Origin: Variovorax sp. PBL-E5
Lineage (GTDB): Bacteria; Pseudomonadota; Gammaproteobacteria; Burkholderiales; Burkholderiaceae_C
Assembly: GCF_901827185.1 (NCBI RefSeq)
Contig: NZ_LR594671.1
Location: 3,782,001 to 3,846,000, forward strand
Direction: 5' to 3'
Length of the DNA stretch: 64,000 nucleotides
Position numbers and translations under genes: made by a program
In this document: positions 30,512 through 40,920 of the stretch, piece after piece
How positions within the stretch are numbered: position 1 is the first letter of the stretch
How the letters are laid out: every line of letters starts with the position of its first letter
The notes under the pieces: generated by a model
Databases searched by the model: none
Told to the model about the DNA's origin: nothing
Seen by the model: the letters and a program-made list of their open reading frames with translations, nothing else

Positions 30512-31681
30512 TCAGACGGCTCCTTCGGTCGTGACTTGAGCTACGGGCACCGGTGCGGTGAGCGGCGTGCTGGCCTGCAGCGACGAAGTACCGGATGCCG
30601 CGGCCGCAGCCGGCAGCGCCTTGGGCTCCGCCTTGCGCTTGAGCCGATACACGATCAGCGTGTCGCAGGCCAGCAGCGTGAACAGCAGCAGCCCCTGGAA
30701 CACGCCCGTCAGCGACTTCGGCAGCCCGAGCCGCGACTGCGCGAGTTCGCCGCCGATGTAGAACATGCTCATCAGGATCGCCGAGAAGATCATGCCCACC
30801 GGATGCAGCCGCCCGACGAAGGCGACGATGATCGCGGCAAAGCCGTAGCCCGCCGGCAGGTAGGGCGTGAGCTGGCCGATCGGGCCCGCGACTTCGAGCG
30901 CGCCCGCGAGGCCGGCCGCGCCGCCCGAAGTCAGCAGCGCGATCCACACCGCGCGCCGCGCCGAGAAGCCCGCATAGCGCGCCGCCGCCGGCGCGAGGCC
31001 GCCGACCTGCTGCGCGAAGCCGGCGCGCGTGCGGAACAGGAACACCCACAGCGCACCCGCGCCGCACAGCGCGATGATCAGCCCGATGCTCACGCGCGAG
31101 CCCTTCATGAGGCGCGGGATCTGCGTCACCGCCTCGAAGGTCTTGCTCTGCGGGAAGTTGTAGCCGTGCGGATCCTTCCACGGCCCGGCGACCATGTAGC
31201 CCAGCAGCAGGATCGCCACGTACACCAGCATCAGGCTCACCAGGATCTCGTTGGCATTGAACTTGTCGCGCAGGAAGGCGGTGATGCCGGCCCATACCAT
31301 GCCGCCGAGGATGCCCGCGAACAGAATCGGGACCACGATCCAGGGGCCGGTGTTCTTGTCGGCCAGCAAGGCCACGCCGCCGGCCACGATGGCGCCGAAC
31401 ACGTACTGCCCTTCGGCACCGATGTTCCACACGTTGGCGCGAAAGCACACGGCCAGCCCGAGCGCGATGATCAGGAGCGGCGTCGCCTTGACCATCAGCT
31501 CGCCCAGCGCATAGCCGCTCTTGATCGGTTCCCAGAAGAAGACCAAGAGGCCCTTGACGGGATCCTTGCCGAGCAGCGCGAACAGCACCATGCCGATCAC
31601 CACCGTGACCAGCAGCGCCAGGATCGGCGAGGCGTAGCTCCAGAAGCGCGACAGTTGCGGGCGGGGTTCGAGCTTAAGCAT
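30512..31681 (-). CDS. ABC permease of the BMP-type importer (first)
   Basis: A 389-residue permease, partner of the preceding one. It has an N-terminal helix (ILALLVTVVIGMVLFALLG), the family block CFRANVWNIGAEGQYVFGAI, and the coupling loop FAQQVGGLAPAAARYAGFSA. A polar tail of about 40 residues extends beyond the last helix. Its start overlaps the ATPase gene by 8 bp. Confidence 0.93.
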   Translation of the reverse strand: MLKLEPRPQLSRFWSYASPILALLVTVVIGMVLFALLGKDPVKGLLVFFWEPIKSGYALGELMVKATPLLIIALGLAVCFRANVWNIGAEGQYVFGAIVAGGVALLADKNTGPWIVVPILFAGILGGMVWAGITAFLRDKFNANEILVSLMLVYVAILLLGYMVAGPWKDPHGYNFPQSKTFEAVTQIPRLMKGSRVSIGLIIALCGAGALWVFLFRTRAGFAQQVGGLAPAAARYAGFSARRAVWIALLTSGGAAGLAGALEVAGPIGQLTPYLPAGYGFAAIIVAFVGRLHPVGMIFSAILMSMFYIGGELAQSRLGLPKSLTGVFQGLLLFTLLACDTLIVYRLKRKAEPKALPAAAAASGTSSLQASTPLTAPVPVAQVTTEGAV

Positions 31682-33218
31682 GGGCCACCTCCGTGTTCGT
31701 GTCGGCGCGGCGTGGCGACGAGGCGTCCCACAGGCCGCTCATCCATTCGCCGATCTGCGGCACCGTGGCCGCGGCGCGGTCGATGGACGGCGAGAGCCGG
31801 CCCTTGGCGATGACATAGAGGCGATCGCTGATCTCGAACAGCTCGTCGAGCTCCTCGCTCACCACCAGCACCGCGCAGCCGGCGTCACGCAGCGCGAGGA
31901 TCTCGCCGCGGATCAGCGCCGCGGCGCCCACGTCCACGCCCCAGGTCGGCTGCGAGACGATGAAGATCTTCGGATTGGCATCGATCTCGCGGCCGACGAT
32001 GAACTTCTGCAAATTGCCGCCCGACAGCGAACGCGCCGCCGCACCCGGACCGCCGGCCTTGACGTTGAAGCGCTGGATGATGCCGGCCGCATGCTGCTGC
32101 AGCGCACCGGTACGGATCCAGCCGCCCTTGCCCACCGCGTTGCTGCGCGTGAGCAGCATGTTGTGCGCCAGGCTCAGCGTCGGCACCGCGCCGCGGCCCA
32201 GCCGCTCCTCCGGCACGAAATGCACGCCGAGCGCGCGGCGCCGTCGCGGCCGCAGGCGCGCTGCCGGCTGGCCGAACACTTCGATCATCGCCGGCTCGGC
32301 GCGCGTGTCCTCGCCGGAGAGCGCATAGAGCAGTTCCTTCTGGCCATTGCCCGACACGCCCGCGATGCCCACCACCTCGCCGGCCTTGACCTCGAGCGAG
32401 ATGCCGTCGAGGTCGACGCCGAACTGGTCCTCGCGCGCCAGCGCCAGCGCCTTGACGCGCAGCGCCACCGCGCCCGCGCGCACCGGCCGGTGCTGCAGCG
32501 GCGGCGGCTCGGCGCCGATCATCAGCCGCGACAGCGACTCGTTGGATTCGTTCTGCGGGTTGCACACGCCCGTCACCTTGCCGCCGCGCAGCACGGTGCA
32601 GGCGGTGCACAGCTCGCGGATCTCGTGCAGCTTGTGGCTGATGTAGAGGATGCTGCAGCCTTCGGAGGCGAGCTTCTTCAGCACCACGAAGAGCTTGACC
32701 ACCGCTTGCGGCGTCAGCACCGAGGTCGGCTCGTCGAGGATCAGCAGCTTGGGATCGGTGAGCAGCGCGCGGATGATCTCGACGCGCTGCATCTCGCCGA
32801 CCGACAGCGTGTGGACCGGGCGCGAGGGATCGATGTCCAGCCCGTACTCGCCGGCCTTGGCCGTGATGCGCCGCGCCACCTCGGCCAGCGCCAGGCTCTT
32901 GTCGAGCCCGAGCCAGACGTTCTCGGCCACGGTCAGCGTGTCGAACAGGCTGAAGTGCTGGAACACCATGCTGATGCCCAGCGCCCTCGCCTCCTGCGGG
33001 TTGCGGATGTTGGCCGGCTGGCCGTTGAACATCACGCTGCCTTCGTCCGGCTTGACCGAGCCGTAGATGATCTTCATCAGCGTGGATTTGCCGGCGCCGT
33101 TCTCGCCGAGCACCGCGTGGGTCTCGCCGGGACCGACGGTGAGCGATACGTCGCTGTTGGCGACCACCGCGGGATAGCGCTTGGTGATGTGCGCGAGCTG
33201 GAGTCTGTGGATTGTCAT
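31674..33218 (-). CDS. Double-domain ABC ATPase of the BMP-type importer
   Basis: A 514-residue protein with two fused nucleotide-binding domains. Domain 1: Walker A GENGAGKSTLMK, signature LSVGEMQRVEI, Walker B LLILDEPTSVL. Domain 2 has a degenerate Walker A (GVSGNGQKEL) and signature LSGGNLQKFIVGREI, the standard asymmetry in ribose/nucleoside importers. It lies 81 bp after the NCS2 permease stop and heads the importer block. Confidence 0.94.
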   Translation of the reverse strand: MTIHRLQLAHITKRYPAVVANSDVSLTVGPGETHAVLGENGAGKSTLMKIIYGSVKPDEGSVMFNGQPANIRNPQEARALGISMVFQHFSLFDTLTVAENVWLGLDKSLALAEVARRITAKAGEYGLDIDPSRPVHTLSVGEMQRVEIIRALLTDPKLLILDEPTSVLTPQAVVKLFVVLKKLASEGCSILYISHKLHEIRELCTACTVLRGGKVTGVCNPQNESNESLSRLMIGAEPPPLQHRPVRAGAVALRVKALALAREDQFGVDLDGISLEVKAGEVVGIAGVSGNGQKELLYALSGEDTRAEPAMIEVFGQPAARLRPRRRRALGVHFVPEERLGRGAVPTLSLAHNMLLTRSNAVGKGGWIRTGALQQHAAGIIQRFNVKAGGPGAAARSLSGGNLQKFIVGREIDANPKIFIVSQPTWGVDVGAAALIRGEILALRDAGCAVLVVSEELDELFEISDRLYVIAKGRLSPSIDRAAATVPQIGEWMSGLWDASSPRRADTNTEVAHA

Positions 33219-33299
33219 GCCTGTGCCTGGCCTGTGGGTTGTCGTGGAAGCCCTGAATCGCGCCCTGCGCGATCGCTGATTTTCGTCAATGTCCGACCA

Positions 33300-34598
33300 C
33301 TATCCTCCGATATAGATGAACTTGAAGAGGAACACGCCGCCGATGAGCCAGACCATCCAGTGCGCCTCCTTGGCGCGGCCGGTGAACAGCTTCAGCACCG
33401 CGTAGGTGATGAAGCCGAAGGCCAGGCCATTGGCGATCGAGTAGGTGAAGGGCATGGTCAATGCGGTCACGGCGGCCGGAATCACTTCGGTGGTTTCGTC
33501 CCAGTCGAGCTCGGTCAATTCCCTAAGCATCAAACAGGCCACGAAGAAGAGCGCGGGCGCCGTCGCATAGGCCGGCACCGAGCCGGCCAGCGGCGAGATC
33601 ACCAGCGAGGCGAGGAACAGGATCGCCACCGTGAGCGCGGTGAGGCCCGTGCGCCCACCCGCCTGCACGCCGGCAGCGCTCTCGACATAGGCCGTGGTGC
33701 TGGAGGTGCCGAGCAGCGAACCGGCGAAGATCGCGCCGCTGTCGGCCAGCAGCGCCTTGTTGAGCCGCTCCATCTTGCCCGGCACCAGGAGGCCGGCACG
33801 GCGGGCCACGCCCATCAGCGTGCCGGTGGCGTCGAACAGCTCGACCAGGAAGAACACCAGGATCACATTCAGGATGCCGCCGGACAGCGCCGCCTTGATG
33901 TCGAGCTGAAGGAAGGTCGGCGCGATCGAGGGCGGTGCCGAGAACACGCCGTTGAACTTGTTGCCGGCGAAGAAGAAGGACAGCACCGTGACGAGCACGA
34001 TCCCGATCAGGATCGCGCCGCGCACCTTGAGCCGGTCGAGCACCACGATGACGAAGAAGCCGATCGTCGCCAGCACGACCTGCGGCGTGTGCAGGTCGCC
34101 GAGCGTCACGTAGGTCGCCTTCGACGGCGCCACGATGCCCGCGTTCTTGAGCGCAATGATGGCCAGGAAGAGCCCGATGCCGACCGTGATGGCGATGCGG
34201 ATCGAATGCGGGATGCCGCGGATGATCAGCTCGCGCAGTCCGAACAGCGTGACCGCCAGGAACAGGCAGCCCGAGATGAACACCGCGCCGAGCGCGGCCT
34301 GCCAGGTGAAGCCCATCTGCAGCACCACCACGTAGGCGAAATAGGCGTTGAGCCCCATGCCCGGCGCGAGCGCGATCGGGTAGTTGGCGTAGAGCGCCAT
34401 GATCGCCGTGCCGAGCGCCGCGATCAGGCAGGTGGCGACGAACACCGAGTCCTTCGGCATGCCCGCGTCGCCGAGGATCGACGGGTTGACGAAGATGATG
34501 TAGGCCATCGTCAGAAAGGTCGTGAGCCCCGCCAGCAGCTCCGTGCGCACCGTGGTGTCGTGCTCCTTGAGCTTGAACACCCGTTCCATCCAGTTCAT
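33300..34598 (-). CDS. NCS2-family purine permease, AzgA-like
   Basis: A 432-residue purine base transporter of the adenine/guanine/hypoxanthine type. N-terminal MNWMERVFKLKEHDTTVRTE is typical; helices include GLTTFLTMAYIIFVNPSIL and the central NAYFAYVVV block. ATG 34598 is chosen for GGAG eight bases upstream; an earlier in-frame ATG at 34622 is less likely. It imports purine bases by proton symport beside the ABC system. Confidence 0.92.
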   Translation of the reverse strand: MNWMERVFKLKEHDTTVRTELLAGLTTFLTMAYIIFVNPSILGDAGMPKDSVFVATCLIAALGTAIMALYANYPIALAPGMGLNAYFAYVVVLQMGFTWQAALGAVFISGCLFLAVTLFGLRELIIRGIPHSIRIAITVGIGLFLAIIALKNAGIVAPSKATYVTLGDLHTPQVVLATIGFFVIVVLDRLKVRGAILIGIVLVTVLSFFFAGNKFNGVFSAPPSIAPTFLQLDIKAALSGGILNVILVFFLVELFDATGTLMGVARRAGLLVPGKMERLNKALLADSGAIFAGSLLGTSSTTAYVESAAGVQAGGRTGLTALTVAILFLASLVISPLAGSVPAYATAPALFFVACLMLRELTELDWDETTEVIPAAVTALTMPFTYSIANGLAFGFITYAVLKLFTGRAKEAHWMVWLIGGVFLFKFIYIGG

Positions 34599-34641
34599 CG
34601 CTTTGTCTCCGTTGTTATCCATGTCTCGATCCGCGGCGGCG

Positions 34642-35604
34642 CTAGGTGCTGTGGGCCGTCGCGGTGTTTGCGGGAGGCGGCCGCAGGGAGGCGGCCACCG
34701 ACTTGATGCGGTCGCGCAGCCAGCGCGCCGAACTCGACGAATGCGTGCGCTCGTGCCAGAGCTGGTAGTACATGAGCCGCGGCAGCACGACCGGGCATTC
34801 GAGGATCTTCACGGGCAGGCGCGGGATGAAGCGCTCGCAGTACTGGCGCCCGGTCGTCAGCACCAGCAGGCTGGAGGCGACCATGTCGGGTATCAGCCCG
34901 AAGTGGGCGCAGCGCGCCGTGATGTTGCGCTGCATGTCCAGTTCGTCGAGCATCTGGTCGATGATCCCGCGCGCACCCGGGTGCGTGGGCGTCGGCGCGA
35001 TGTGCTCGGCGCTGAGCCAGGTGTCGGCGTCCCAGCCGCGGCGCGCGGCCGGATGGTCCTTGTTGACCAGCGAGACGATCTCGTCGCCGAACAGGCGCGA
35101 CATGTGCAGGTCTTCAGGGGGCTTGAGCCAGTTGCCGATCACCAGGTCGACGTGGCCGAGCGACAGGTGCGCGTGGTAGTCCGAATCGGGCGACAGCGGA
35201 TGGATCTCGATGCCGCACAGCGGCGCGTTGCTCTTCACCTGCGACACCAGCGTCGGCAGGAACAGCGGGTCGAGGTAGTCGCTGGCGGCGATGCGGAAGG
35301 TGGTGACCGCGCTCTGCGGGTCGAAGCCGCGGGCGTCGGAGAACAGCACCTCGGCCGAGCGCAGGATGGCCGCGCTGGGCTCGATCATGCGCAGGCCGGC
35401 GTCGGTCGGCACCATGCCGGCACCCGAGCGCACCAGCAACGGATCGCCCGACAGCTCGCGCAGCCGCTTGAGGGCGGCCGAGACGGCGGGCTGGTACATG
35501 CCCAGCCGGATGGCGGCGCGCGAGACGCTGCGGTCGGTCAACACGGTATGAAGAATCCGGATGAGGTGTAAATCGATCTTGTCGAATAGCGCTTGATCAC
35601 GCAT
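34642..35604 (-). CDS. LysR-family regulator of the purine cluster
   Basis: A 320-residue regulator. The N-terminal HTH has ILHTVLTDRSVSRAAIRLGM and QPAVSAALKRLRELSGDPLL; the substrate domain follows (FRIAASDYLDPLFLPTL). Start ATG 35604 (MRDQALFDKIDLHL). It is encoded on the same strand between xdhB and the purine permease, so the purine genes and their probable regulator would share a transcript, unlike the usual divergent layout. Confidence 0.92.
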   Translation of the reverse strand: MRDQALFDKIDLHLIRILHTVLTDRSVSRAAIRLGMYQPAVSAALKRLRELSGDPLLVRSGAGMVPTDAGLRMIEPSAAILRSAEVLFSDARGFDPQSAVTTFRIAASDYLDPLFLPTLVSQVKSNAPLCGIEIHPLSPDSDYHAHLSLGHVDLVIGNWLKPPEDLHMSRLFGDEIVSLVNKDHPAARRGWDADTWLSAEHIAPTPTHPGARGIIDQMLDELDMQRNITARCAHFGLIPDMVASSLLVLTTGRQYCERFIPRLPVKILECPVVLPRLMYYQLWHERTHSSSSARWLRDRIKSVAASLRPPPANTATAHST

Positions 35605-35668
35605 GGCTGGCCGCCCGGTTGCTGATGTGCGGGCAGTTATACAGCGCTGCATTCACATGGAATGGCCT

Positions 35669-38098
35669 TCAGTTCGACAAGGAGGCCTGGACCGCCGTGA
35701 TCGCACGCAGGATCGACTCGCTGGTGGCCGGCGCCTTCAGCGGCGGATCCACCTTGTGGTCGGCCGCGGCAGAGACCGCATCTCGGATGGCGAAGAAGAC
35801 CGAGAACGGCAGCAGGAGCGGCGGCTCGCCGACGGCCTTGCTGCGGTGGATCGAGTCCTCGAAGTTCTGGCCTTCGAACAGCTGCACGTTGAAGACCGGC
35901 GGGCAGTCGTTGGCGGTCGGGATCTTGTAGGTGCTGGGTGCGTGCGTGGTCAGGAGGCCGGTCTTCGGATGCCAGACCAGCTCTTCGGTGGTGAGCCAGC
36001 CCATGCCCTGGATGAAAGCGCCCTCGACCTGGCCGATGTCGACCGCCGGGTTCAGCGACTTGCCGGCATCGTGCAGGATGTCGGCGCGCAGCAGCTTCCA
36101 TTCGCCGGTGAGCGTGTCGACGACCACCTCGCTGACGGCGGCGCCGTAGGCGAAGTAGTAGAAGGGCCGGCCCTGCATCGTGTCCTTGTCCCAGCTCAGG
36201 CCGGGCGTGGCGTAGAAGCCGTCGGACCAGAGCTGCACGCGGTCGAGGTAGGCCTCGCCGACCAGCGTGGCGAAGGGCAGCGAGCGGCCGTTGACCTCGA
36301 CCTTGTCGTTGACGAAGCGCACCGACGCGGCATCGCCGCCATGCCGGCTCGCGGCGCAGGCAGCCAGGCGCTCGCGCAGCTGGCGCGCGGCGTCCTGCGC
36401 GGCCTTGCCGTTGAGGTCGGCGCCGGTCGATGCGGCCGTGGCCGAGGTGTTGGCGACCTTCTGCGTGTCGGTGGCCGTGACGCGCACGCACTCGAAGCTC
36501 ACGCCGAGCTCGTGCGCCACCACCTGCGCCACCTTGGTGTTGAGGCCCTGCCCCATCTCGGTGCCGCCATGGTTCACCAGGATCGAGCCGTCGGTGTAGA
36601 TATGCACCAGCGCGCCGGCCTGGTTGAAATGCTTGACGTTGAAGGAGATGCCGAACTTGAGCGGCGCCAATGCGATGCCGCGCTTGAGCACCGTGCTCTT
36701 GGCGTTGAAGCCGGCGATCTCCTCGCGCCGCGCGCGGTAGTCGCTGCTGGCCTCGAGATCGTCCACCAGCTCGTGGATGATGTTGTCGGCCACCGTCTGG
36801 CCGTAGGGCGTGACGTTGCGCTCGTCCTTGCCGTAGAAGTTGGCGCGCCGCACGTCCAGCGGGTCGCGGCCCAGTTCGCGCGCCACGGTGTCGAGGATGT
36901 TCTCGATCGCGATCGCGCCCTGCGGTCCGCCGAAACCTCGGAAGGCCGTGTTGCTCTGCGTGTTGGTGCGGCCCGAGTAGCCGTGCATCGACACGTCGGG
37001 CAGCCAGTAGGCATTGTCGAAGTGGCACAGCGCGCGCGTCATCACCGGCCCCGAGAGATCCGCCGAATGCCCGGCGCGCGACACCATCGAGATCTCGGCG
37101 CCGAGGATGCGGCCCTCGTCGTCGTAGCCGACTTCGTACTCGTACCAGAAGCAGTGGCGGCGGCCGGTGATCATGAAGTCGTCGTCGCGGTCCAGCCTGA
37201 GCTTGACCGGGCGCTGCAGTTGACGCGCCGCGACCGAGGCCACGCAGGCGAACAGCGCCGACTGCGATTCCTTGCCGCCGAAGCCGCCGCCCATGCGCCG
37301 GCATTCGACATGCACTTCATTGGCATGCAGGTGCAGCGCATGCGCGATCAGGTGCTGCATCTCGCTGGGGTGCTGGGTCGAGCAGTAGACATGCATCGCG
37401 CCGCCCTCCTTCGGGATGGCGTAGCTGATCTGGCCTTCGAGGTAGAACTGCTCCTGGCCGCCGACGTCGAAGCTCGCCTTCAGGCGGCGCGGCGCCTTCG
37501 CGATCGCGTCCTGCGCGCTGGCCGCGTGCGTGTTGCGCGCGAGGTGCATCGGCGGCAGCACGTACTGGCCCTTGGCATGCGCGTCCTGCGGCGTGAGCAC
37601 GGGCGGCGCGGCTTCGATGTCGAGCGCGGTCCTGGCGCGGGCCGCGGCGCGGCGCGCGGCGTCACGCGTCTCGGCGATCACCGCGAACACCGGCTGGCCG
37701 AGGTAGCGGATGTCGCCGCTGCACAGGATCGGGTCGTCATGGATGATCGAGCCGCAGTCGTTGCTGCCCGGGATGTCGGCCGCGGTGAGCACCGCCACCA
37801 CGCCGGGCATCGCGCGGATGTCGTCGAGCTTCATGTCCTTGAGCCGGCCGTTGGCCGCCGGCGACAGGCCGAGCGCGCAATGCAGCGTGCCCGCGAGCTC
37901 GGGGATGTCGTCGATGTAGGTGGCCTCGCCGGCCACGTGCAGGTGCGCCGATTCGTGTGGCCGGCTGATGCCGACGCGCGCGCCGTTGTCGTGTGCCTTG
38001 GCCTCGGCGCGCGCATCGATGCGCGCGGCCGTGTTCTGGAGATAGTCGGCGAAGGCTTCCGCGGACTGGAACATGCGGGGGTCCAAAGGTTTGTTCAT
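35669..38098 (-). CDS. xdhB: Xanthine dehydrogenase, molybdopterin-binding subunit
   Basis: An 809-residue catalytic subunit that oxidises hypoxanthine and xanthine to urate. Molybdopterin contacts are seen in GGFGGKESQSA and FRGFGGPQG, and the catalytic glutamate in SKAVGEPPLLLPFSVFFAIR near residue 765. Start ATG 38098, one base after the xdhA stop. Full length for the bacterial two-subunit enzyme. Confidence 0.96.
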   Translation of the reverse strand: MNKPLDPRMFQSAEAFADYLQNTAARIDARAEAKAHDNGARVGISRPHESAHLHVAGEATYIDDIPELAGTLHCALGLSPAANGRLKDMKLDDIRAMPGVVAVLTAADIPGSNDCGSIIHDDPILCSGDIRYLGQPVFAVIAETRDAARRAAARARTALDIEAAPPVLTPQDAHAKGQYVLPPMHLARNTHAASAQDAIAKAPRRLKASFDVGGQEQFYLEGQISYAIPKEGGAMHVYCSTQHPSEMQHLIAHALHLHANEVHVECRRMGGGFGGKESQSALFACVASVAARQLQRPVKLRLDRDDDFMITGRRHCFWYEYEVGYDDEGRILGAEISMVSRAGHSADLSGPVMTRALCHFDNAYWLPDVSMHGYSGRTNTQSNTAFRGFGGPQGAIAIENILDTVARELGRDPLDVRRANFYGKDERNVTPYGQTVADNIIHELVDDLEASSDYRARREEIAGFNAKSTVLKRGIALAPLKFGISFNVKHFNQAGALVHIYTDGSILVNHGGTEMGQGLNTKVAQVVAHELGVSFECVRVTATDTQKVANTSATAASTGADLNGKAAQDAARQLRERLAACAASRHGGDAASVRFVNDKVEVNGRSLPFATLVGEAYLDRVQLWSDGFYATPGLSWDKDTMQGRPFYYFAYGAAVSEVVVDTLTGEWKLLRADILHDAGKSLNPAVDIGQVEGAFIQGMGWLTTEELVWHPKTGLLTTHAPSTYKIPTANDCPPVFNVQLFEGQNFEDSIHRSKAVGEPPLLLPFSVFFAIRDAVSAAADHKVDPPLKAPATSESILRAITAVQASLSN

Positions 38099-38099
38099 C

Positions 38100-39698
38100 T
38101 CAGGCTCCTTGTGCTGCGCTGGTTTGATGCGGCATCACGCTCCAGACGCTGGTGGCCTGCGCGGGCAGCGGATCGGCCACGCGGGTCTCCAGCCAGAGGC
38201 GCTGCAGCAGGTTCTGCGCCACCTGCAGGCGGTAGTCGGCGCTGGCGCGCATGTCGCTGAGCGGCTTGAAGTCCTGCGCCATCGCGAGCTTGGCGGCGTT
38301 GACGCTGGCCTGCGTCCAGGGTTTGCCGACGAGTGCCGCCTCGGTCTGCGCGGCGCGCTTCACGGTGGCGGCCATGCCCCCGAAAGCGAGGCGCACTTCC
38401 TTCACGGTCTCGCCGTCGAGCGCGATCGCGAAGCCGGCGCACAGGGCCGAGATGTCGCAGTCGAAGCGCTTGCTGATCTTGTAGACGCGCACCTCGCGTT
38501 CGAGCGCCGCGAGCGGCACCGCGAGACCCTGCACGAACTCGCCGGGCTCGAGCTGGTTCTTCATGTAGTCGAGGTAGAAATCGGGCAGCGGCATGCGGCG
38601 CACGCGCGCGCCGCGGCGCAGCTCGATCTGCGCATCGAGCGCCATCAGCATCGGCGGCGAATCACCGATCGGCGAGCCGTTGGCGACGTTGCCGCCCATG
38701 GTGCCGGCGTTGCGGATCGGCGGCGAGGCGAAGCGCAGCCAGACGTCGGTCAGGCTGGGCACGCGTTGCGCGAGCGCGCGGTAGGCATCCTCGAGCGTGG
38801 CGCCGGCGCCGATGTAGAGCTCGGCCCCGGCGCCGCTGCCGCGTTGCTCGATCGTCTTCATCTCCGCCACGTCGCCGACGTAGAGGATGTCGCCCAGGTC
38901 GCGGAATTGCTTGTTGACCCACAGGCCGACGTCGGTGGAGCCGGCCAGCAGCTGCGCGCGCGGATTCGCTTCGCGCAGCGCGGCCAGCTCGGCCAGTGTG
39001 GTGGGCGCATGGAAGCGGTCCACGCGCTGGCCCAGCGGCGCCGCGTAGTCGAAGGTCGCGTCATGGCGCAGGCTCGTCAGCGCCTCGACCACGGGGCCGG
39101 TATCGAGCCGCACCGCCGGCAGGTCGAACATGCGCTGGCCGGCATCGAGGATCGGCCGGTAGCCGGTGCAGCGGCACAGGTTGCCCGAGAGGTCGTCGGC
39201 CAGTTGCTGGCGCGTCGGCTGGGTACCGCTGTCCTGGTGATGCTCGTAGGTCGACCACAGCGACATGATGAAGCCGGGCGTGCAGAAGCCGCACTGCGAG
39301 CCATGACAGTCGACCATCGCCTGCTGCACCGGATGCAGGCTCTGCACCGCGTGCTTGTCGTGCAGCGCGGGATCGCGCGTCTTGCCGCACTGCGCCTTCA
39401 GGTCCTCGACCGTGAACAGCGCCTTGCCGTGCAGCGTGGGCACGAACTGGATGCAGGCATTCACCGTGGACAGCCGCAGGCCGCCGACCGCGCGCGTATC
39501 GCCGGGCTCGGCCAGCTCGCCGATCACCACCGTGCAGGCGCCGCAATCGCCCTCGTTGCATCCTTCCTTGGTGCCGGTGCAGCGCGCGTCCTCGCGCAGC
39601 CAGTCGAGCACCGAGCGGGTCGGATGCACGCCGCTCACATCGACGATCCGGCCGCGGTGGAAGAAGCGGATGGGTTGGGTGCTGGGGGTCATGCTCAT
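38100..39698 (-). CDS. xdhA: Xanthine dehydrogenase, FAD/[2Fe-2S] small subunit
   Basis: A 532-residue electron-transfer subunit. The plant-type [2Fe-2S] motif is CTGTKEGCNEGDCGAC, the second cluster is held by CGFCTPGFIM and NLCRCTGYRPI, and the FAD domain starts near residue 195 (LAGSTDVGLWVNKQF). Start is ATG 39698 or the ATG two codons later (39692); no clear ribosome site separates them. No xdhC (molybdenum-cofactor sulfurase chaperone) is seen anywhere in the window. Confidence 0.95.
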   Translation of the reverse strand: MSMTPSTQPIRFFHRGRIVDVSGVHPTRSVLDWLREDARCTGTKEGCNEGDCGACTVVIGELAEPGDTRAVGGLRLSTVNACIQFVPTLHGKALFTVEDLKAQCGKTRDPALHDKHAVQSLHPVQQAMVDCHGSQCGFCTPGFIMSLWSTYEHHQDSGTQPTRQQLADDLSGNLCRCTGYRPILDAGQRMFDLPAVRLDTGPVVEALTSLRHDATFDYAAPLGQRVDRFHAPTTLAELAALREANPRAQLLAGSTDVGLWVNKQFRDLGDILYVGDVAEMKTIEQRGSGAGAELYIGAGATLEDAYRALAQRVPSLTDVWLRFASPPIRNAGTMGGNVANGSPIGDSPPMLMALDAQIELRRGARVRRMPLPDFYLDYMKNQLEPGEFVQGLAVPLAALEREVRVYKISKRFDCDISALCAGFAIALDGETVKEVRLAFGGMAATVKRAAQTEAALVGKPWTQASVNAAKLAMAQDFKPLSDMRASADYRLQVAQNLLQRLWLETRVADPLPAQATSVWSVMPHQTSAAQGA

Positions 39699-39784
39699 GC
39701 TCGTGGTGGCGCTGGTTGGAAGGATCAGAAATCCGGCCATTGGAAGTTAGTGCTTTGACGCCCCGAATGCATACCCGCTCGCCC

Positions 39785-39795
39785 ATAGCGGCTAT
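39785..39795. promoter_or_regulatory. Dyad upstream of xdhA
   Basis: ATAGC-G-GCTAT, a perfect dyad about 87 bp before the xdhA start. The short, TN-rich symmetry and distance fit a LysR-family recognition site; the LysR encoded downstream is the natural candidate. Positional inference only. Confidence 0.35.
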
Positions 39796-39940
39796 GTGGT
39801 GACCGGTATGGGACACCTGGGAAAACCCTGAGGGTCAGCCCTCATTGTGGCGCCATGCGGCGCGCCGGCAAAGGGCGTTCGATGCCGAACGCCCCATTGT
39901 CCCGGCGCGGCGTGGATCGATCGAGCCGCGCGCGAAGGCG

Positions 39941-40920
39941 CTATGGGCGGACGGCGGCGATCTTGCGGATCGCGTTGTTGGCCGAGTCGGCCACGTAGAG
40001 GTTTCCGCTGGCATCGACGGCGACACCGGTCGGGGCGTCGAAGGACGCCGCACCGTCGATGCCGTCGGCAAAACCTCCGTTCGGATCGCCGGCCAGGGTG
40101 CTGACCACACCGGCCGGCGTGATCCTGCGAATCCGGTTGTTTCCGTAGTCCGCCACATAGACATTGCCGCCGAGGCCGACGGCCACGCCGTAGGGGTGGC
40201 GGAACGACGCGGTACCGCCGGCGCCGTCGTCCGAACCCGGCGCTCCGGAGCCCGCCAGGGTGCTGACCACGCCATCCGGCGTGATCTTGCGGATCCGGTT
40301 GTTCGAATAGTCCGCCACGTAGACATTGCCTGCGGCGTCCACGGCCACGCCATAGGGGTCGCGGAACGACGCAGCGCGACCGGCGCCATCGTCCCCACCC
40401 AGTGCTCCCGAGCCCGCGAAGGTGCTGACCGCCCCGTCCGGCGTGATCTTGCGGATCAAGTGATTGCCGGTGTCCGCCACGTAGACGTTGCGCTGGGCGT
40501 CCACGGCCACGCCGGCCGGGAAGTAGAACGATGCCGCGCGGCCGGCGCCATCGAAGGAGCCAGCGGCCCCGGAGCCTGCCAGGGTGCTGACCACGCCGTC
40601 CGGCGTGATCTTGCGAATGGCATGGTTCGCGTAGTCCGCCACGTACACCATGCCGGCGTCATCCACCGCCACGCCTTGCGGCGCGTTGAACGATGCCGCG
40701 CGGCCGGTGCCGTCGGCGAACGCGGCGCTCGTCGAACCCGCCAGCGTCGTGACGGCGCCGCCCGGCGCGATCTCGCGAATGTTGTTGTTCTGCGTATCCC
40801 CCACGTAGACCTTGCCGGCAGCATCCACCGCCACGCCGACGGGTGCGTTGAACGACGCGGCGCCGCCGACGCCATCGAGGGCGCCCCGGCTCGTCCCACC
40901 GGCCAGCGTCGTGACCTGCG
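39941..40920 (-). repeat. Six tandem about 165-bp repeats encoding NHL blades
   Basis: Six near-identical copies of about 165 bp in the C-terminal two thirds of the lipoprotein gene, most alike between blades 3-5. Such similarity at DNA level allows blade gain or loss by recombination. Confidence 0.8.

Noticed and set aside
31680..34706. An open frame of about 1000 codons on the plus strand
   Set aside because: It is antisense to the importer ATPase and purine permease genes, has no domain signature and extreme Arg/His/Ala composition; a by-product of high GC.
35603..38260. An 885-codon plus-strand open frame
   Set aside because: Lies opposite xdhB, whose motifs and length are unambiguous.
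39941..40920. Evenly spaced repeats resembling a CRISPR array
   Set aside because: Units of about 165 bp are coding and translate to NHL blades.
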